Source of the DNA: Chamaecyparis obtusa
Taxonomy: Eukaryota; Streptophyta; Pinopsida; Cupressales; Cupressaceae
Assembly: GCA_027943335.1 (NCBI GenBank)
Contig: BSBK01008429.1
Location: 248,001 to 312,000 of the forward strand
DNA length: 64,000 nucleotides
Direction of reading: 5' to 3'
Part shown: positions 60,760-64,000 of the stretch, piece after piece
How positions within the stretch are numbered: the stretch's first letter is position 1
Layout: each line of letters begins with the position of its first letter
Made by a program: the position numbers and the translations under genes
Notes under the pieces: model-generated
Database searches by the model: none
The model's input: only the letters and a program-made list of their open reading frames with translations
What the model was told of the DNA's origin: nothing

Positions 60760-62820
60760 TTTGTGAATTAAAAGTGAGATTTTAAAAAGTGAATGAGGAA
60801 GATGCTAAGTCATCACAATCGAAAGATGCTAAACATTGAGAAACACTTGTTGTAAGAAGAGGCTTGATGAATATAGTACAAGAATACATTCAAAGGAAAA
60901 GTTTATTTTAGACAAGATATATGCAATGTCAATATAGATTATATGAGTACATAAAATTTTGTTTTAAAATAAATGGTCTGCAAGTTGTAGTTAGAAATAA
61001 GAAGTAACATGCATCCTTATTAGATTTCTTGGTTGTAGGATGAATGAAAATTTTTGGCGAGTGAGCAATGTTTAGCTAAATTTCAGATAGGAGATTACCA
61101 TGATGAGGTTTAATACGATATTATGTCCATGATGAGGTCTTATGTGAAATTATGTCAATTAATTTTTGTTATATATTATTAAGAAGGGCATGAGAATTTG
61201 ATAGGAAGGCAATGCATGATGGTTATGCAAACACATACACATTGTTGAAGGAGGGAGTTTGACATAAATTGAAATCCTTGAGTAAAGATTATGAAAAAGG
61301 TACGTAAGACCACCAATAAATGTATAATTAATTGAGTTAAAGAATCAATGAAAGAGGATGAAGATGAAGATTATGATTTTCTCATGCAAGTTGCAGCTAT
61401 GTTGATTGCTTTCCAAAAGGGCAGATTGATATTTTTAGTGGAGAAGGAAAATGAGGTTAAATTGGACACCTAAATTAAGCAAAATTTAGAGTGGATGTAA
61501 TGTGACACCACAAATTCTAGACATTTACATTTATTTTTTTATTTTTTATACTCAATAATGAATTATACTAAATCAATACAACTACATTCTTTTACAAATA
61601 TTATTACTTTTCATATAATGTGCACAATATACTGCAAGTGGAATGAATCTTTCAAGTAAACCCATAATCTCTTTTTCTATACATATTCAATGTTATCATA
61701 ATGATGCTTATATAATTTTCCTTACATAGAAATTGAAACCAAATAGTCATAATTGAACTGTAAGTAATTTCCCTTTCAAAAATTGGAGTAATAATCATCT
61801 GTTAAATTGATAAAATTGAATATTAAATCATTTTGTAAAACTTTAATCAAATAATTATTCACAAAGAAACTGATATCTTCCTTTTGTTTCTCCTTTCACA
61901 AATACAATGAAAACATTTCTTAATGACCTGACAATGTTGATTGTCAAAAGTGAAATAGGAAAACCCTTAACTCAAAAATTGTTAATGTAAAAAGTGTTAC
62001 AAAGAACTCCCAACTCTGTGAACACAAAGATCAAACTAACATTTACCCGAGAGCAACTAGGTTCAAACAAAACTTTGTTTGAAGAAATGTGACAATACCT
62101 AGCTTGGGTATGCAATAAATTTTATATCTGACCTCTTAAGAATAACTACACTAAATCTTAACTGAAACATGATTTACAAACAAACTTCACAAGAATAGTT
62201 AAGAAGAAAAATAGAGTAGGATTTAGACATATCTAAAACCTTCTTAACATAATGAAATACAAAGATTCAAGTGATTAAAGAGGTCATTGTCTTAGTGTTA
62301 GGTTTGGATAAAAAATACCAAAAAATAGAGAGAATAAACTATGATACAAAACTTGTATCATTAGTGTTAAAACCAAACTACTACACAAAGAAACGTTAAC
62401 ATATATAAAGACAAAGGATACACTCTTGTAAATAATTATTACCGTGACAACCAAACATGTGCTTTACTAACCCTTAACAATAATTTGATCTAAACAATCA
62501 AATTAAAAATTTAACTATTAGTAATGTTTGAAACAAATAACATAGGTGAAGAACATGAACACTTATTGCAAAAATAATTGAGAAACTTCCTTCCTAAGAA
62601 ACTAGGAAATCTGCACTGTAAATCACTCCAAGATTATTCTTTAAACTTTTCAAACACATACCATTCCATTCATTTGTAACTTCTCCTAAACAATAACATT
62701 GTAGCCGCCATCAACTAAAACAACTTACAAGTGATGCCCTGGCTCCATTGGTTGTTCCCTAGCTTGGGAAGAGCTTAGGGTTTCTTTAACCAAAACTAAT
62801 GAAATGAATTCAATAAGCAA
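60760..62820. other. No recognisable gene
   Basis: About 2 kb of AT-rich sequence with only short frames. A GC-richer piece at 62700-62790 gives no protein match I can defend. Confidence 0.5.
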
Positions 62821-62823
62821 TGT

Positions 62824-63617
62824 GTTACAACATAAGCATGTAGATAAAGAAGGCATGCTAATAAATACCATTAAACTCAAATTAATGCCAACAACATTGG
62901 TACCACTTTGGTCCTTAATGTTGTACCAAATAAAATTTAAACAATTTCCTTCACACTTAGGCAATGCCAACCAAAAGACTTTCCATAATCAAAGTTAAAA
63001 TATTATGTAAATTAAACATGTCCCCCTTATCAATTTTGAGTCACATATTTACTGCTCAACATACTTATCCTTTTATGATCACAGTCAATTCAATATCAGA
63101 AATTATTTTAGATTGGATATTACAAATACGAGTATGTAATTATATGGTAAATTAATAAAATCTCTTATTGTTTTACTTACTTATGATTCCACTTGTTTGT
63201 TACAAAATAAGCATATTGATAAAGAAGGCATGCTAATAAATACCATTAAACTCAACTTAATGCCAACAACATTGGTACCACTTTGGTCCTTAATGTTGTA
63301 CCAAATAAATTTAAACAATTTCCTTCACACTTAGGCAATGCCAACCAAAAGACTTTCCATAATCAAAGTTAAAATATTATGTAAATTAAATATGGCCCCC
63401 TTATCAATTTTGAATCACATATTTACTGCTTAGCATACTTATCCTTTTATGATCATAGTCAATTCAATATCAGAAATTATTTCAGACTGGATATTACAAA
63501 TACCAGTATGTAATTATATAGTAAATTAATAAAATTTCTTATTTTTCTTCTTTATAATTTCACATTAATTATACTGGCTTATTTTTTTACTTACTTATGA
63601 TTCCACTTATTTGTTTT
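62824..63617. repeat. Tandem duplication, 375-bp period
   Basis: Copy one starts GTTACAACATAAGCATG at 62824; copy two starts GTTACAAAATAAGCAT at 63199. They agree over about 350 bp with few changes; copy two has an extra 40 bp near 63548-63590 before the shared TTACTTACTTATGATTCCAC. Confidence 0.9.
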
Positions 63618-64000
63618 TTCCTAAGTGTGCAACTATGTTTCCTCTTGTAGGTATTGAAATACAATTCAACCAAAGCATAGAAATCATGAAGACATGCAAA
63701 ATGTTTTAAAAATTGCCTTTATATTTTTAGTTTAAAAATAACATATTAAATGTAAACCATATGTTGAATTCTCTTATGTCTAAAACTATTACTCATACAT
63801 CATATTTTAATGCTTCTGTATACTGCAAATTCTAAGGTGCCAATCTTCCTATCCTTCGTTACTTTGATGAATTATCTCTATATAGAAACTAATGAAACTT
63901 GATTAAGAAATTAAAAATTATTACTTATTTTTTTTACTCTTATTGCATAGTTCATGAGTGTGGTTGCAGAAGCCTATTGAGTGAAGAATGCATTTTTTGA
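63618..64000. other. No recognisable gene
   Basis: AT-rich sequence to the window edge. Nothing supported. Confidence 0.5.

Overview
The window looks like intergenic DNA from a seed plant with a large, repeat-filled nuclear genome. A gymnosperm (conifer) is my best guess, from the AT-rich base composition, the depth of nested LTR retrotransposons, the tRNA-iMet primer sites and the plant-type Ty1/copia and chromodomain Ty3/gypsy proteins; the species cannot be fixed from sequence alone. I see no intact host gene, no rRNA, no tRNA and no CRISPR. Nearly everything recognisable is mobile DNA in decay. Many in-frame stops are TGA, TAG or TAA where CGA, CAG, CAA or TGG would be expected, which fits C-to-T decay of methylated DNA.

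Layout. 1-794: 3' part of an LTR plus a primer site. 1391-2400: broken coiled-coil gene. 2441-2552: near-perfect hairpin. 3271-4162 (minus): unrecognised reading frames built from duplicated modules, followed by nested short duplications to 4640. 5040-8590: AT-rich, empty. 8593-51259: a composite locus that I read as one DNA transposon of about 10.8 kb, blown up to 42.7 kb by later insertions. It has palindromic sub-terminal repeats at both ends, a long transposase gene on the plus strand (9010-19157, split by a copia element at 11477-18445), a degenerate second gene on the minus strand (20424-22158), and arrays of a GTCTTAAGGGG-containing repeat, in one orientation at 19440-19975 and in the other at 22262-23659 and 48558-50390.

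The large array is itself split by a four-deep nest: a chromodomain gypsy element (23665-48552, duplication AGATG) lies in the array; a gag-only element with 3.4-kb LTRs (25752-42868, duplication TGTAG) lies in the gypsy integrase gene; and a pol-less copia-like element (30646-38161, duplication TGAAG) lies in the gag-only element's reading frame. Each boundary is supported by 5-bp target duplications and by host sequence that continues across the gap.

52516-64000: a possible LINE tail, a short non-coding LTR element (54067-57073), a fold-back element, a cluster of small MITE-like inverted-repeat units, a possible solo LTR, and a 375-bp tandem duplication.

The best candidate for something undescribed is the DNA transposon: transposase plus a convergent second gene, framed by palindromic 12-mers and by oppositely oriented arrays of one core motif. 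Next are the gag-only element with a long acidic tail and the copia derivative that carries a roughly 1,085-codon unknown reading frame where pol should be.
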